This document shows positions 6,072 through 6,368 of a stretch of DNA of 6,368 nucleotides, piece after piece (positions within the stretch are counted from its first letter, which is position 1; every line of letters starts with the position of its first letter). The position numbers and the translations under genes were made by a program. The notes below the pieces were generated by a model, which did not search any database, was not told where the DNA came from, and saw only the letters and a list, made by a program, of their open reading frames with translations. Source of the stretch: an uncultured Pirellulaceae bacterium (GTDB lineage Bacteria; Planctomycetota; Planctomycetia; Pirellulales; Pirellulaceae); NCBI GenBank assembly GCA_947259675.1, contig CAMYNE010000132.1:1-6368 (forward strand), written 5' to 3'.

Positions 6072-6089
6072 ACTTCAATGCAATGAAGT
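6072..6089 (-). promoter_or_regulatory. Dyad in the leader of the exported-protein gene
   Basis: ACTTCA (6072-6077) and TGAAGT (6084-6089) are perfect inverted arms, and the centre ATGCAA holds the palindrome TGCA, so the 18 bases are nearly fully symmetrical. The site lies 23 to 40 bases upstream of ATG 6049, where an operator or a leader hairpin could act. No regulator is known, and the spacing to a promoter cannot be set. Confidence 0.3.
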
Positions 6090-6275
6090 ATCACGAATTC
6101 AACCAAGCAATTCACGGACACTTCCGATCATTTGAACCTGTGTGACAGCATTTACCAGAATCGAAAGGCAAGGCCAACATCAGAACGCTCGGTTCTGCCA
6201 GTGAACAAGAGCTAGCATTGGAAAGCGATCTTTGGCGTAACCGATGAACCTTGCCCTCACCCGACGCTGAGACGT

Positions 6276-6303
6276 CGACCTCTTCCAAACTTGGGAGAGG
6301 TTG
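6276..6303. repeat. Long intergenic hairpin
   Basis: ACCTCTTCCAA (6278-6288) pairs with TTGGGAGAGGT (6291-6301) with one G-T wobble. G-T and C-G pairs outside it extend the stem to 6276-6303. The tip is tight (A and C between the arms), so the innermost pair would open. It is flanked by CCCTCACCCGACGCTGA, giving the look of an intergenic repeat unit. There is no T run. Confidence 0.5.
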
Positions 6304-6368
6304 GGTCCTAAAGTAAGTATCATTGGGCGGTGGCCATGCTCATTTCGAACCGACAATTTGCGAAACAC

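Larger units (their letters stand above)
6050..6368. other. Upstream spacer of the exported-protein gene, no supported gene
   Basis: These 319 bases hold the ribosome binding site and leader of the minus-strand exported protein, a dyad at 6072-6089, and a long hairpin at 6276-6303. A minus-strand frame stays open from the window edge to 6180, but it translates the hairpin and shows no protein-like pattern. A gene beyond the right edge cannot be judged. Confidence 0.5.

Noticed and set aside
6180..6368. Minus-strand frame of 62 aa reaching the right edge
   Set aside because: It translates the 6276-6303 hairpin, shows no recognisable protein features, and its beginning is outside the window.

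Overview
The window looks like chromosomal DNA of a planctomycete, probably of the Rhodopirellula/Pirellula group. This rests on protein style, not on a marker gene. The homoserine dehydrogenase and PGM-like proteins read like planctomycete homologues, there is a Gln/Asn/Pro-rich exported protein and a Cys-rich orphan, start codons other than ATG occur, and the spacers are rich in short palindromic repeats. No phage, plasmid, insertion-sequence, CRISPR or rRNA signal was found. Genes are loosely packed, with spacers of about 50 to 350 bases.

Layout, left to right. A tRNA-Ser(UGA) lies on the minus strand at 71-159. A terminator-like hairpin at 235-270 follows a minus-strand orphan gene (332-1183, about 283 aa). 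A divergent spacer leads to a small plus-strand three-helix membrane protein (1434-1718). The next spacer holds one copy of a 41-base repeat and a sigma70-like promoter candidate. Then comes the core of the window: homoserine dehydrogenase (1987-3285) followed 53 bases later by a 400-aa protein of the cofactor-independent phosphoglycerate mutase (ApgM) family (3339-4541). A spacer hairpin precedes a TTG-started Cys-rich protein of zinc-ribbon type (4671-4934). A 344-base repeat-bearing spacer (hairpins and the second 41-base copy) separates it from a convergent minus-strand gene for an exported low-complexity protein (5279-6049). The last 319 bases hold that gene's leader and another long hairpin, but no gene I can support.

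How the genes work together. Homoserine dehydrogenase makes homoserine from aspartate semialdehyde. The PGM-like protein directly downstream is a good candidate for the next step, homoserine phosphorylation, in place of a classical ThrB, because ApgM-like genes beside hom or thrC have been proposed as alternative homoserine kinases. If so, the pair forms the middle of threonine synthesis. The other genes have no visible link to this pathway.

I saw no clear new multi-gene system. The strongest leads are the hom/PGM-like pair with its altered active-site serine motif, the duplicated 41-base repeat whose minus-strand RNA would fold with two tandem G-A mismatch pairs, and the uncharacterised Cys-rich protein.
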